NCBI GenBank assembly: GCA_029582265.1
Contig: CM055819.1
Coordinates: forward strand, 12,325,087 to 12,389,086
Direction: 5' to 3'
Origin: Zoroaster sp. YZ-2022
Taxonomy: Eukaryota; Echinodermata; Asteroidea; Forcipulatida; Zoroasteridae
Length of the DNA: 64,000 nt
The notes beneath the pieces are model-generated. The model did no database searches. It was not told the origin of the DNA and worked only from the letters and a program-made list of their open reading frames with translations. Each line of letters starts with the position of its first letter. The stretch's first letter is position 1. A program made the translations under genes and the position numbers. Shown piece by piece: positions 41,528 through 52,954 of this stretch.

Positions 41528-42258
41528 TTAAAAAAGGTTCACAGTCAGCAATTTTACAAATTTCAAAGATTTAACATAGCCTACTATTTGCAAATATTTT
41601 GACCATCTTCCATTTTATTTGTCTTCCAAGAATACTGATTCAAAGTTTTGAGAGTTTCTCCAAAACTGATTTGTTATAGGCCTACTAGTACTACTACTAT
41701 TTTATTTAAAAACTTTTCCATTTTGGAGCGAGTCGTCAGTTAATTTTTGGATAACCACAATTTTTTGGATGACCACAATCAGTGGCGGCGCTACAGGGGG
41801 AAAAATGCCCCCTCCCCCGGTTACTTTCTTTGCCCCCCCAATTTTTTCCCCGATGGTAAGTCAATGCTTTTTCAGCAGTACAAAATTACATTAAAGATTA
41901 ATGTTTGAACCCCTTAAATTTAAGTTTTCCCCCTCTTGCCGCCCCCCCCCCCCCAGTTTAACAGGTCTGATGCCCGCCGCAACGGCTAACTTGACACTGC
42001 CTAACGTCATGAACGTATTAAACGTTAGCCTACAGTATGATGTAGTACTAATTAATTGCTGATAGTTGAAACATGGAGGTATAAATAGAAACTTGTATTC
42101 ATCTTCTTTAGAACATTATTAATAACAACATTTAATTAATACCGTGCACTTTGACGTCGTTGTCGACAGGGGCACGGGTACGGGTCCGGTGTGCATATGG
42201 CATGCGCATGTGGTACATCATTATGGTAGGCCAGGATCAGGAAGGCCCCGGGTTGGGG

Positions 42259-42330
42259 TAGACTGGTCCCCTGTCTATATCCTATCAAGGATATAGACAG
42301 GCTCCAGGCGTACCACTCAAAATACGTTGC
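42259..42330. repeat. hairpin repeat, copy 1
   Basis: TAGACTGGTCCC precedes a perfect 12-bp stem CTGTCTATATCC / GGATATAGACAG around loop TATCAA (42271-42300), then GCTCCAGGCGTACCA. Direct repeat of 43144-43227. A CRE-like TGACGTCA follows at 42347. Confidence 0.75.
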
Positions 42331-43143
42331 GTTGCGCTGAAGATCTGACGTCACGCTTCGAGGCTTGCGGCGCGCGCGGTAAAGATAGTAGTCTTGGTGC
42401 AAGACGTTACTCGTGATTTATACGTACACACGTACACGTATCATGAAAAAATAATAGTTTGGTTCAATTTCTGAGATTGGGGCTCTCTTATCCGTGAGAT
42501 GATGTCATGAAACATTTTTTGGAAAAGTCACTATAGTCACTTTATGAATGAAGACAACTTATTTATTTATTTATTTTATTTATTTATTTGTTTTGCTGTT
42601 TTTAGATATCAAAGACTAAATATGCAATTAAAAATATCATTTGGTTATTACATAACTGTAGCTCGAATATCTAATTAAGAAAACCCGAACAATTTCAAGA
42701 GATGTTCGGTGTACAACCGAACACCTAAAATCTAATATTATAAAGGCGAAGACCACTGTCTCTGAACTACTTCCTCCGTTGCACATTTCGTTCGTGGGTT
42801 AAGGTACCCAGGGCCTGAGATAAATAAATATATCCCAGGTAATTTATGGAAGACTGCCCCGACTGCCCTGCTGAATTCCTTTGGACACTCCATGATCCCA
42901 TATTCCCTTGGATCCTTAATTCCTTATTAGCTTGGATCCTTATTCCCTTGGTTCTCACATTCCCTTTGAACCACTTTCATATTCCCTTGAGTTAGATTCC
43001 CCTGTTCATGTCCAACCCTGTTCGATGATCCTGTAATCAAACGATACTGCACGGTCTGCTGTTTTCAAGCAACGAGCTCGGTGCTGTGGCCCGCAACCGC
43101 AGGTACTAATATTCCTCATCGAGGCCGAAAGCTACACATCGTT

Positions 43144-43227
43144 TAGACTGGTCCCCTGTCTTTATCCTATCAAGGATATAGACAGGCTCCGGCCGTACCA
43201 TCCTAGGGATTTCACTGGATACGCTGC
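43144..43227. repeat. hairpin repeat, copy 2
   Basis: Same phrase as 42259, with CTGTCTTTATCC / GGATATAGACAG (one stem mismatch), then GCTCCGGCCGTACCA and a shared TACGCTGCG end. Confidence 0.75.
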
Positions 43228-43339
43228 GCCGAGACTAATGATGTAACACTAAGCGACGCCGCGACCGTACTGTTGCGATATGCTTGTACAGTAAAGAGGC
43301 TGTAACTAACTAGGAACTTAACCGCGTAAAGCCCGGAGG

Positions 43340-43450
43340 CAATTTTTTTTTTCTGCAAACGAGAATTGCCATCCCACAATATTTCAGCCAATCACATGGC
43401 ACGTTTTTAAGATGACGTAGGATATTATTAACATATGCATATTAGATGCA
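43340..43450 (-). promoter_or_regulatory. CCAAT-containing repeated module (tentative)
   Basis: On the minus strand: GTGATTGGCTGAAATATTGT, GGGATGGCAATTCTCGTTTG, CAGAAAAAAAA. This matches 52955-53030 (GATTGGCTGAAATATCGC, GGGATGGCAATTCTTGTTTG). It lies 260-360 bp before the LINE ORF1. A promoter or 5' UTR role is inference only. Confidence 0.4.
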
Positions 43451-43705
43451 AGCTTGGCACACTGATCAGTAGGAACGCTTCGAGACGCGAATGAGATGAG
43501 ACGTGCTTTTTGCGAGCGGCAATCTTGGTATTTCTAACAGTTTAAAATCTTTTCCTTTTTAGGCAAAAGAAGAGGTGAGACCTACTCCTTTCTTTTCAAA
43601 TTATATTACTCATAAACAACCCATTAAGGTCAATTTTCTTTTGCTTTTTCAAATCTTCAGTCTAGTTTTTTCATAGGGGACCTCGGACTTCGTTGGACTA
43701 AATAT

Positions 43706-45239
43706 ATGTCCGACGAATCTGAGGATGATATGACATGGGATAGTTTATCTCAAGAACAACTATCTAACCGGAAAAGAAACAGACAAATAAGTAACCAACC
43801 AAGATCTACTCTAGATAGACTAATAAGCCAGGCACAAGAAGAAGATGATGAAGAAGATATAGAATATACAACAAAGATTTCTCGAAAGCGAACAAAATCA
43901 TTTCAAAACAAAAGTAGCTCCTCTAGTGACTCTGATACTGATAGTGATGTAAGACAACAGAAAAGAAGAAACCTTAGCACATATGAACCACAAGTAAACC
44001 CTACTATAGTAATAATAAACTCCCCAGGTGTAAAACTTGCACAAATTAATCCAATAAAAATAGCTAAAGCTCTTAACTCAATGGGACAAGATTACATAAA
44101 AAATGTTTCTAAAACCAACCAAGGATGTATTAGTGTCAGATGCTATACTTCAGCTCAAGCACACAAACTAAAAGGAATCAGTCAATTAGGACAATGGGCC
44201 GTGGTCACTGAATACGCTAAATCAGAAACACAAAGCAAAGGCGTCATTTCAGGAATTCCATCAGAAATTGCAGATAAAGAAATACAAAACGAGTGTAAAA
44301 GATTTGGGGTTACAGATGTGCGCAGACTCATGTATAAAAGAAACGGACAAACAGGGAAAACTTCATCGGTATGTCTCACATTTAATACCCCTCATATGCC
44401 TACACACATCCAACTGGGTTATGAATCATTTACAGTAAAACCGTACATTCCACCAGTTATACGTTGTTTCAATTGTCAACGACTAGGCCATACAGCAAAC
44501 AATTGCCGAAGCACTAGACGAGGTGTGTCAGATGTAGTGGTTTTCACACATACGACGAGTGCACTCAAAAAGAGCAAGTCAAGTGTAGCAGGTGTGGTGG
44601 GAATCACTCCTCTGCCTATGCTGGGTGTAACTATCCTACAAGGAAGAAAAGAAAATCCAGGAATTCAGAGTTACCTATAATATTTCATATGCGGAAGCAG
44701 CAAAGACGGTTCGAACTAACATCACAATTCAAACAGATAAATATACGGACACACCTAACCCAAAACCAAAACCAGCATGGATAAATATGCAAACCCAACA
44801 AAATCCAGAATCTACGCAAAATAAACCCACAGCTGTCAGCCGAAAGGAGGCATCCACCCAAACAGAGGAAGCGGTTGGATGCCAAACAGAACCTAACCCA
44901 CAATACTTGATAAATCAGTCATTAGGCCTAATAGAATTAATCATTGGAGCTTTGCAAATATGGGAAAGTACTAGAAATGAAGGAAAGAGAAAAACGGAAA
45001 TTCAATCTCTGGCTGAACACATACTCCATAGCACTGAAGATAAAAAACCTAGAGAAAAAAACCAAAACATCAGTAAGTCACGTAATACATCACAATCACC
45101 AAACAGACCTACAAAACAAGATACACAAAGAAAGAGTTCACAATCAAAACCTAAACAAAGAGAAATGGCCATGGAAACTGGGGCATCCAGTTCATCAAAT
45201 CATAAGGCACCTAATGGAAAAACTAAAGGGAAAAAATAA
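43706..45239 (+). pseudogene. non-LTR retrotransposon ORF1 (three CCHC knuckles), ORF2 absent
   Basis: ATG 43706 opens an acidic/Ser-rich N-terminus, then an RRM-like middle (SVRCYTSAQAHKLKG, VISGIPSEIADKEIQNECKR) and knuckle 1 CFNCQRLGHTANNC. After a frameshift near 44520 come knuckles 2 and 3 (CVRCSGFHTYDEC, CSRCGGNHSSAYAGC). After a second shift near 44665 follows SYAEAAKTVR and a Lys/Gln-rich tail ending at TAA 45239. The layout is that of Jockey/I-group ORF1 (gag-like RNA-binding) proteins. No endonuclease or RT follows. Confidence 0.82.
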
Positions 45240-45499
45240 CTCAACGCAATAATGATCATTATTAATACGTGTAACGTTTTGATATTGTAAATCACCTTTT
45301 TACTTCAATATATCAATAATAGACATAAATTACAAAGGGCTCTATAAAATATACTGATAATCAAATGACAATACATGACTTACTTGGATTCAAAAATAAC
45401 ATAGCCTTTTTTTCTTCAATTTATTAAAGAAAATATTAAAATAATACATAGTTCTTCTCCACACAAGCAATTTTTTCAGAGGACTGGGTGTTTTGATGA

Positions 45500-45691
45500 T
45501 TGGCTGGACAGGGTGCCGCCTCATCACCTGAAGTGTTGCGGCCCTGCAAATTTTACCTGGCGGAGCACGGGCTCTTAAACTGCAAGGGAAACGGACCGGC
45601 TTGCAGGAACACATGCGGCGCTCTATGTCTGGAGGATCACCAGCACCCACCCCCTCATTTTCTAGATCGTGCTATAGTAACCTGGGTTTGA
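45500..45691 (+). CDS. small Cys-rich ORF, unrecognised
   Basis: 63 codons, with CKFYLAEHGLLNCKGNGPAC and RNTCGALCLEDH: six cysteines and a histidine within about 35 residues in a locally GC-richer island inside AT-rich DNA. Cys spacing does not fit the usual CCCH or CCHC fingers. Could be an isolated exon or transposon fragment. No function proposed. Confidence 0.25.
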   Translation: MAGQGAASSPEVLRPCKFYLAEHGLLNCKGNGPACRNTCGALCLEDHQHPPPHFLDRAIVTWV

Positions 45692-45947
45692 ATTTTTGGG
45701 TTTGGGTTAATCTCCTTTCAGTTTTTTATACTTCTCCAACCTTTTGACTGAGATCACCTTTTTCTTAGTTTTGTACCGGTCCATCAAGATTACTTCTAAT
45801 TTGTTTGTCTAAGTAGGCTACAGAGTCCGTTTTTTACGTCATAATCTCAAAAAGCAGTCTCATATCATTCGCATCTCTGCGCGCATGCGCTGTTCAAACC
45901 GTACAGCAACTGGCACAAAGGGCACATAGATTGCCAGAAGTGCCATT

Positions 45948-47588
45948 AACAACAACAACAACAACAACAACAACCACAACCACAACCACAACCACAACCA
46001 CAACCACAACCACAACCACCAACCACCAACCACCAACCACCAACCACCAACCACCAACCACCAACCACCAACCACCAACCACCAACCACCAACCAACCAC
46101 CAACCACCAACCACCAACCACCAACCACCAACCACCAACCACCAACCAACAACCACCAACCACCAACCACCAACCACCAACCACCAACCACCAACCACCA
46201 ACCACCAACCACCAACCACCAACCACCAACCACCAACCACCAACCACCAACCACCAACCACCAACCACCAACCACCAACCACCAACCACCAACCACCAAC
46301 CACCAACCACCAACCACCAACCACCAACCACCAACCACCAACCACCAACCACCAACCACCAACCACCAACCAACAACCACCAACCACCAACCACCAACCA
46401 CCAACCACCAACCACCAACCACCAACCACCAACCACCAACCACCAACCACCAACCACCAACCACCAACCACCAACCACCAACCACCAACCAACAACCAAC
46501 AACCAACAACCAACAACCAACAACCAACAACCAACAACCAACAACCAACAACCAACAACCAACAACCAACAACCAACAACCAACAACCAACAACCAACAA
46601 CCAACAACCAACAACCAACAACCAACAACCAACAACCAACAACCAACAACCAACAACCAACAACCAACAACCAACAACCAACAACCAACAACCAACAACC
46701 AACAACAACAACCAACAACAACCAACAACAACAACCAACAACAACAACCAACAACAACAACCAACAACCAACAACCAACAACCAACAACCAACAACCAAC
46801 AACCAACAACCAACAACCAACAACCAACAACAACAACCAACAACAACAACCAACAACCAACAACAACCAACAACAACCAACAACAACCAACAACCAACAA
46901 CCAACCAACAAACAACCAACAAACAACAACCAACAACCAACAACCAACAACCAACAACCAACAACCAACAACAACCAACAACCAACAACCAACAACCAAC
47001 AACCAACAACCAACAACCAACAACCAACAACCAACAACCAACAACCAACAACCAACAACCAACAACCAACAACCAACAACCAACAACCAACAACCAACAA
47101 CCAACAACCAACAACCAACAACAACCAACAACCAACAACCAACAACCAACAACCAACAACCAACAACCAACAACCAACAACCAACAACCAACAACCAACA
47201 ACCAACAACCAACAACCAACAACCAACAACCAACAACCAACAACCAACAACCAACAACCAACAACCAACAACCAACAACCAACAACCAACAACCAACAAC
47301 CAACAACCAACAACCAACAACCAACAAACAAACAAACAAACAAACAACAACCAACAACAAACAACCAACAACCAACAACCAACAACCAACAACCAACAAC
47401 CAACAACCAACAACCAACAACCAACAACCAACAACCAACAACCAACAACCAACAACCAACAACCAACAACCAACAACCAACAACCAACAACCAACAACCA
47501 ACAACCAACAACCAACAACCAACAACCAACAACCAACAACCAACAACCAACAACCAACAACCAACAACCAACAACCAACAACCAACAA
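45948..47588 (+). repeat. A/C-only zoned heptamer satellite, 1.64 kb
   Basis: The plus strand contains no G or T. Zones in order: (AAC)n, (CCACAA)n to about 46018, (CCACCAA)n to about 46492, then (CCAACAA)n to the end. Short irregular patches lie at 46700-46930 and 47322-47360 (AAAC and CAA expansions). Every frame on both strands is open because no stop codon can occur, so the long frames here are not genes. The minus strand is G/T only with regularly spaced GG. Confidence 0.97.
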
Positions 47589-48937
47589 CACTGATCAGTA
47601 AGCGCGCGCCCGCGTTATTTACAGTATTTGTACATGTACATGAACGTGTACATAAATGTAAGTGTACATAAATGTAAGTGTACAGTGTACAGTATGTCTG
47701 AACTATACTGATCGAGTTGAAATAACTTAGTGGTACCATAGGCTATAGGCTTTCTATATGGTGGTATGAGTTAAAATAACGTGTTAAAAATAATTGTACG
47801 TTTTATATACTGATGCCTCTTTTCACAACAAGCTATTTAACACAGAACCATACCCTAAATTCATGGGCACACAATAATGTAATTATATGGGGGTGGGGGC
47901 TAGATGAAAGATATTTAAAAGCAAAAAGGACCGTACAAACAAATTGTACAAATCAGATGATTATATTTTTATAACTTGTTTAAAGCATCAACCATTATAT
48001 GTTTTTTGTCTATAATTTCAGTATAACTATTTTTTCCAAATAAATTTGTAAAATTTATGAGACAAACTGAATTTCACATAACATAAATACAAACAACCTG
48101 AACGTATTTTCACTATTGCTGAAGCTTTCATAGACTGGAGTTATGCATCAAGAAATACATTCCTGACAGAATTTTTTTTACTACAGAAAAGACTTTCTTA
48201 CAGTTCATGAATTCAAAGCTAAAATTAAGTCTTAATTGTTAACCTGAAAATCCTGGTAAAATTCGAAAAACCTTTTTTTTTCTTTTTTTTCTTCTGAAAA
48301 ATGTCTTTAGACTTTTATTGTAACTTTGACTTCAATCACCATATAAAATTACTCAAACTCAAGGTTTGAGGAATACGTGTCTGCTATAAAAGTGTAATAA
48401 ATAGTTAATTTTAAGTTGATGACCAGTTGTAACAGTTGTACTTAAAGAATTGCCAATCATGAACAATTGTTTTGATATTTATTATACTTCTGATTTAGTT
48501 GAGACGTACATTTTTATATTGGATGTTGACCTAGAGTTGATTCAGTTAATTGTGACTGGATTATTTTACTTTCTTTCTGAGTATTGTTTAATTACCATTT
48601 TACTTAATTGCATTTCCAACTTTTGTATTGTTGCTGATTCAGTTAGATCAGTTTGCTTACACTTTTATTGTAATGTAATGAATGGAGGTTTCAGAATTCA
48701 CCTAGTTTCTACTAATCATTTTGTTGGAAACCTTGTTGTAAAAAAAAATTCAGCGTTATTTGTAAATTCAGTAGCTCACCATTGTTCAGTCACTGTAGGA
48801 ATTAGAAACCCTAAATTCACTCTATCACTGGTTTCAAGTATTCCAGATGTTAAGACCATCTAGACTTATGCCTTCAGCTGAGTGAAACTGCAAGTTCTTA
48901 GTTTCTGCATATCAATTCTTAGTACCGGTAGTTATAT
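47589..48937. other. no recognised gene or element
   Basis: A two-unit tandem GTACATAAATGTAAGT at 47649-47680. The 137-codon frame at 48450-48863 is AT-driven with no recognisable domain. Confidence 0.4.
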
Positions 48938-49627
48938 TGTTACGAATCTTACCCTTTGATTTTGATAAATATTAGCACCCCTTATAGTTCACTTCTTCCA
49001 CTTCCAATATTTTGCTGACGATGCAATTTCAAGCATTCTAAGTCCCAGGGTTGTTTCCCTGGACCCTCGATTGTCCGCTATGAATATGCAATCCATACAA
49101 GGACGCTACTTTTGCTCATGCATATCCAGCGCTAACGCAATGCATAATGCAACACCAGCGAGAGCCTTGCGTGCGTGCCACACCCTCCCGCCACGTGGCT
49201 TGGAGCCGTCCTTTGGACTTAGTCTATTTTCCGAATACTTTCCTCGGAGTCCACCCCTTCACACCGAACACGGTTCGTGGGTGAACCACGGCCAAACAGT
49301 CACCGTGACTGACCCGCTCAGTCATTAGCCGTGGCCCGCGTGTAGTGCTCCCTACCCAAGCACAGCCGCTGTTTCCCCTCATGCAACAATAGCTTAGCAT
49401 CATCCAAGCAAATAGCTTAACATGCCCAGTAAGCATTTTCCCCTTGAACACGCCCTCCTTTCTAAGTTGTCACTCACTTCACTTTCGTCAAATACCTTTC
49501 CTTATATGGAACAAGGACCTGTTGTATGTCATGATTTTGCACACGTTACTACCCTTAGACGCGGAAGCCAAGCTTCTCATTGGCTAAGACGCTAAACTAG
49601 GCTTATGTTTTATTCATTCCTAGGCCC
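48938..49627 (+). repeat. LTR-like 1.2-kb repeat, copy A, left part
   Basis: Begins TGTTACGAATCTTACCCTTT. It matches the reverse complement of 55471-54819 along its length (ACCCTCGATTGTCCGCTATG, CACGTGGCTTGGAGCCGTCC, ACAGTCACCGTGACTGACCC). Interrupted by the Harbinger element at 49628; continues at 52131. Confidence 0.85.
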
Positions 49628-49849
49628 CAGGGCCCATATTCATAAAAGCCTGCTAAGCCTAGTTGGCAACTAAATTGGCCCCTAACTGCCAATTAAGCCT
49701 AGTTGGATACTAAGTGTTATTCATAAAATGCCGCTAAGCTTAGTGGACTGCTAAGTTGTCTGCTAACTTTAGAGGTGATCTTGGGTACCTCTAAGTCACT
49801 AGTTGACAACTAAACCCTTCATTTGTATGTTTGACTCTGACGTGAAAAC

Positions 49850-50875
49850 ATGGCTAGACGGATTCTGCAACTGGTACAGTTGCATCGTGCAATGAGGAGG
49901 GAAAGAGTATTCAGAGACAGGCGTAATCCAATTGAGATTTTTACTGATGATGAATTGATCAAGAGATATCGATTTTCACGGGAAGGCATAATGTTTATAA
50001 CGGATTTAATAGCACCCCAGATTGATCATCCAACTAGACGTAATCAAGCACTACTTCCGTATCAGCAGGTGCTGATTGCATTACAGTATTATGCTACAGG
50101 AACATTTCAAATGGTTGTTGGCGACCCCATACAAGTCTCACAACCAACATCCTGCCGCGTTATCAACAGAGTTTCACGAGCACTATCTGGTAAAATTAAC
50201 AACTGTGTAAAGTTGCCTGAACAAGAGCAAGTTGATGTAATTAAAGATGGATTCTACAGGATGAGGAACTTTTCAGGTGTTATAGGCTGTGTTGATGGGA
50301 CACATATTTGGATAATTTCACCCCATCTTAATGAGGCTGACTATGTCAACAGGAAAGGTTATCACTCCATAAACGTTCAAGTGATATGTGACCATAAGGG
50401 GAAATGGATTAACATTGTGGTAAGATGGCCTGGATCTGCACATGATAGTCGTGTTCTGAGATCAAGCCGAGTGTGGGACATCATGGAAGCTGGAGGTATC
50501 CGTGGACGTATCCTTGGTGACAGTGGTTACCCATGCAGAAACTGGTTGATGACCCCTCTTCTTAACCCACAAACTCGAGCCGAACGTAGGTACAACTCTG
50601 CACATAGAGGTACCCGAGTATTGGTTGAACAGGCCATCGGTAGGTGGAAGCGTCGATTTCACATTCTGCATCTAGAAAATCGGATGAGAAGTCCCGAAAG
50701 TGCTTGCAGGGTCATTGCAGCCACAGCTGTCCTGCATAACATTGCCCTGGATAGAAATGAACCGGAAGTTGCAGATATCGAACCTGGACAGGAGCAGCCC
50801 GATAATGAGATGTATGAAGGCCAACTTAATGGACCAATGACAAGAAATTACTTAATCCAGAATAGATTTAATTAA
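49850..50875 (+). CDS. HARBI1-like DDE transposase, full length
   Basis: 341 residues, single exon, ATG to TAA. The N-terminal region FTDDELIKRYRFSREGIMFI (31-50) is followed by a helical segment with QVLIALQYYATGTFQ (73-87). The catalytic core has GCVDGTHIWI (Asp149), GSAHDSRVL (Asp199), GDSGYPCRNWL (Asp224) and VLVEQAIGRWKRRF (Glu260), the standard Harbinger motifs. The C-terminal AATAVLHNIAL motif is typical of the family. DDE_Tnp_4 nucleases cut DNA at the terminal repeats but need the Myb-like partner for nuclear entry and DNA binding. The host gene HARBI1 is a domesticated relative, but location inside perfect terminal repeats marks this copy as transposon-borne. Confidence 0.95.
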   Translation: MARRILQLVQLHRAMRRERVFRDRRNPIEIFTDDELIKRYRFSREGIMFITDLIAPQIDHPTRRNQALLPYQQVLIALQYYATGTFQMVVGDPIQVSQPTSCRVINRVSRALSGKINNCVKLPEQEQVDVIKDGFYRMRNFSGVIGCVDGTHIWIISPHLNEADYVNRKGYHSINVQVICDHKGKWINIVVRWPGSAHDSRVLRSSRVWDIMEAGGIRGRILGDSGYPCRNWLMTPLLNPQTRAERRYNSAHRGTRVLVEQAIGRWKRRFHILHLENRMRSPESACRVIAATAVLHNIALDRNEPEVADIEPGQEQPDNEMYEGQLNGPMTRNYLIQNRFN

Positions 50876-50916
50876 CTATTTTGAAAAACTTGATGGACAT
50901 TCACAAGTACATGTGT

Positions 50917-51203
50917 CTACAGTTTGAAATAGACTCGATCATCAGTTTGAACAGTTTCTTTACTAACTTGGCGCTTCAGTAATTCAATTTGCAGTTTCAG
51001 TTTTTCTTGTTTTAGGAGGAGATTCTGACGCTTAATCAATAGATTTTCTTTTTCTATTTCAACTAGATCATCAAATTTCCTAGGGATCTTTGAAGCTGGA
51101 ATGGTCGAATTGCTAGCTGCACTTGTTGATGTTTTACATGTAGATGTCGATGGTGGATATTCATTGTCACTGGTCAATGTAGCGTCATCGGCATCTTTGG
51201 AAT
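50917..51203 (-). CDS. Harbinger Myb/SANT-like protein, exon 2
   Basis: Acceptor TTTTACAG. The phase matches exon 1. Reads DSKDADDATLTSDNEYPPST, a Ser/Thr-rich linker, then a Leu/Lys coiled coil (LLIKRQNLLLKQEKLKLQIE) and stops just before 50917. The C-terminal coiled coil is a usual feature of these partners. Only 41 bp separate its stop from the transposase stop. Confidence 0.88.
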
Positions 51204-51347
51204 CTGTAAAATAAAAATCTATTGACAATATAGGTTTAAACAGTTGGCCCTGCACATTTTGAGGCATTCAAACACATTTCAATGTAGAACATTGATGCGT
51301 TAATTCACTAAAACCAATCACATAATATTTTATTCCATAGTACTCAC

Positions 51348-51780
51348 CATCTTTGATGACTTCATTCTCGGTTACAACATCCCCAGATTCAACTCCAACC
51401 AGTCCTTGAAAGGCAGGCGTGTCCTGACACAGATCTATAATTTTCTGTTGGGCGGGTGAGGGCTCTGGCAAAGGTTTTCCTCCTCCCGTTTGAATCCGAG
51501 ATTTTTTGCGTTGCTGAACACAATCTTTCGACTCGGACTTGAGTTTTGTTAATTTGTTTTTGATATCGTCAAGAGATCGATTGTTCATAGAAAATCTTCC
51601 CTGATATTGCGTGTAAATAGTTTTCCAAGCATTAGCTTTCTTTCGGTTGGTGTTTACATCTTTATGTTTACTGTCGATGACATCCTTGAATTCATCATAT
51701 TTTTCAGCTATGAATAAGTTCTCTTCCTGAGAATAATTAGCTTTCCTTATTTTTTTTTTGCCTTCTCGTGTATCCGCCAT
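51348..51780 (-). CDS. Harbinger Myb/SANT-like protein, exon 1
   Basis: ATG 51780. An N-terminal basic stretch is followed by a Myb/SANT-like trihelix (NYSQEENLFIAEKYDEFKDV, NAWKTIYTQYQGR, RSLDDIKNKLTKLKSESKD). It ends GEVIKDG-type sequence at donor GTGAGT (51347-51342), phase 1. It faces the transposase tail to tail. In this superfamily the Myb-like protein brings the transposase to the transposon ends. Confidence 0.9.
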
Positions 51781-52130
51781 TCTGAACCTGTGTGTTCACG
51801 ATGCTGAGAACATAGAACTGCCTGTACATTGCATTCGATAGGCGCACACACACAGTTCGTGCATGCACAGCTCTATTGTTAGACACATAAACATGCCACT
51901 CATATTGAAAGTGAAACTTACCCATATTGTGTTTTGTGGTTTGGAACAATGCCAACTGCTAAGTTAACAACCAACTAAATCCTAGTTGACAACTACCTGG
52001 CACTGTCCCTAGCAGGGTTTTATGAATATGAAAATAGCAAGAAACTATGGAGCAGGCAACTAGGCATTTAGCAGCCTGCAAAGGCCTAGTTGGCTGCTAG
52101 TTTAGCAGGCTTTTATGAATATGGGCCCTG

Positions 52131-52700
52131 ATTTCTATATAATCCCCAAGATTTCCTGATCTCGGCGATAGTGCGGTTCCGAATGAAATCTATGCGACTC
52201 GATCCGATCCATGACAGTGCGATATACCGAACTATTACGGTCCAGAGCCTCGTTCGTTGAACCAATGGTGCAGGGCGTCGATATGGCCATTGGTTCGCCT
52301 ACATGTAGCTAATGCAGTCTGATACACACTCTGGCCCCGTCCAGACACCCCGTGTAGTCAAGCCCCGGTGGTCCCCGTCGTAGAGGCCGACCAGCCGCCC
52401 GTCTCTCGGTATAGCAGTGCCCGTACCGTATGCCGAGTGACAAGCCGCATGAACGAACGATGGTCCCCACTGACTGTACCCAATAGTTGGTATTCGTACA
52501 CCCTATTCGGAACTTAGCACAAGTATATAAGTTTAACTATTGACATGTACCTATACGCTACCACTCCTGTCATACATGTTACTAGTGCCGTTGTTAAATA
52601 GTGATGTTAATAATAAACCAACCCCATTGACTGAGATTGTCACAACAAAGTTTGTGTCCGACTATTATTTGTTGACCCAGAATGCAACAATATTATTAAA
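52131..52700 (+). repeat. LTR-like repeat, copy A, right part
   Basis: Continues the match to copy B: a TATATAA box, AAGATTTCCTGATCTCGG, CTCGTTCGTTGAACCAATGG, GTGTAGTCAAGCCC, AATAAACCAACCCC and TTGTCACAACAAAG. Similarity fades after AGAATGCAACAATA. Confidence 0.8.
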
Positions 52701-52954
52701 TTCACTATCGATTTTATCGATACTGTGTTGCAAACGCACAGTGTGTATATTGTCTATTTATGCCTTGTACAGTATAACGGATATGTGATTACTTCACTAT
52801 CATGGCCTTGGGTGGGTTTGTTTACATTCCAAGTTTCTGGCAGAGTCTCTGGTCTGCCTTGGTACTTTGTTTTGGTAGTTCATTGGTATGTTGGGCTAGC
52901 CATGCAGAGATTTAAGTGTTTTGAGACAGATAGAATAGGTCATGAATATGTATA

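Larger units (their letters stand above)
49628..52130. mobile_element. intact PIF/Harbinger transposon
   Basis: 2.5 kb with perfect inverted ends GGCCCATATTCATAAAAGCC(TGCTAA) preceded by CAG (49628-49630) and followed by CTG (52128-52130). The empty homologous site at 54816-54818 has CAG, consistent with a 3-bp CWG target. Subterminal CTAAGCCTAGTTGG boxes at both ends are candidate transposase binding sites. It encodes two convergent genes: a DDE transposase (49850-50875) and a spliced Myb/SANT-like protein (51780-50917). Nothing visible disables it. Confidence 0.93.

Noticed and set aside
45946..47588. Interstitial telomere array
   Set aside because: The units CCACCAA and CCAACAA are not TTAGGG-type or a known telomeric heptamer.
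45860..47739. Four open frames of 556-597 codons on both strands
   Set aside because: They exist only because an A/C-only (or G/T-only) sequence cannot contain stop codons; the translations are pure heptamer repeats.
48450..48863. 137-codon possible membrane protein
   Set aside because: AT-driven hydrophobic composition, no family motif, no splice or regulatory support.
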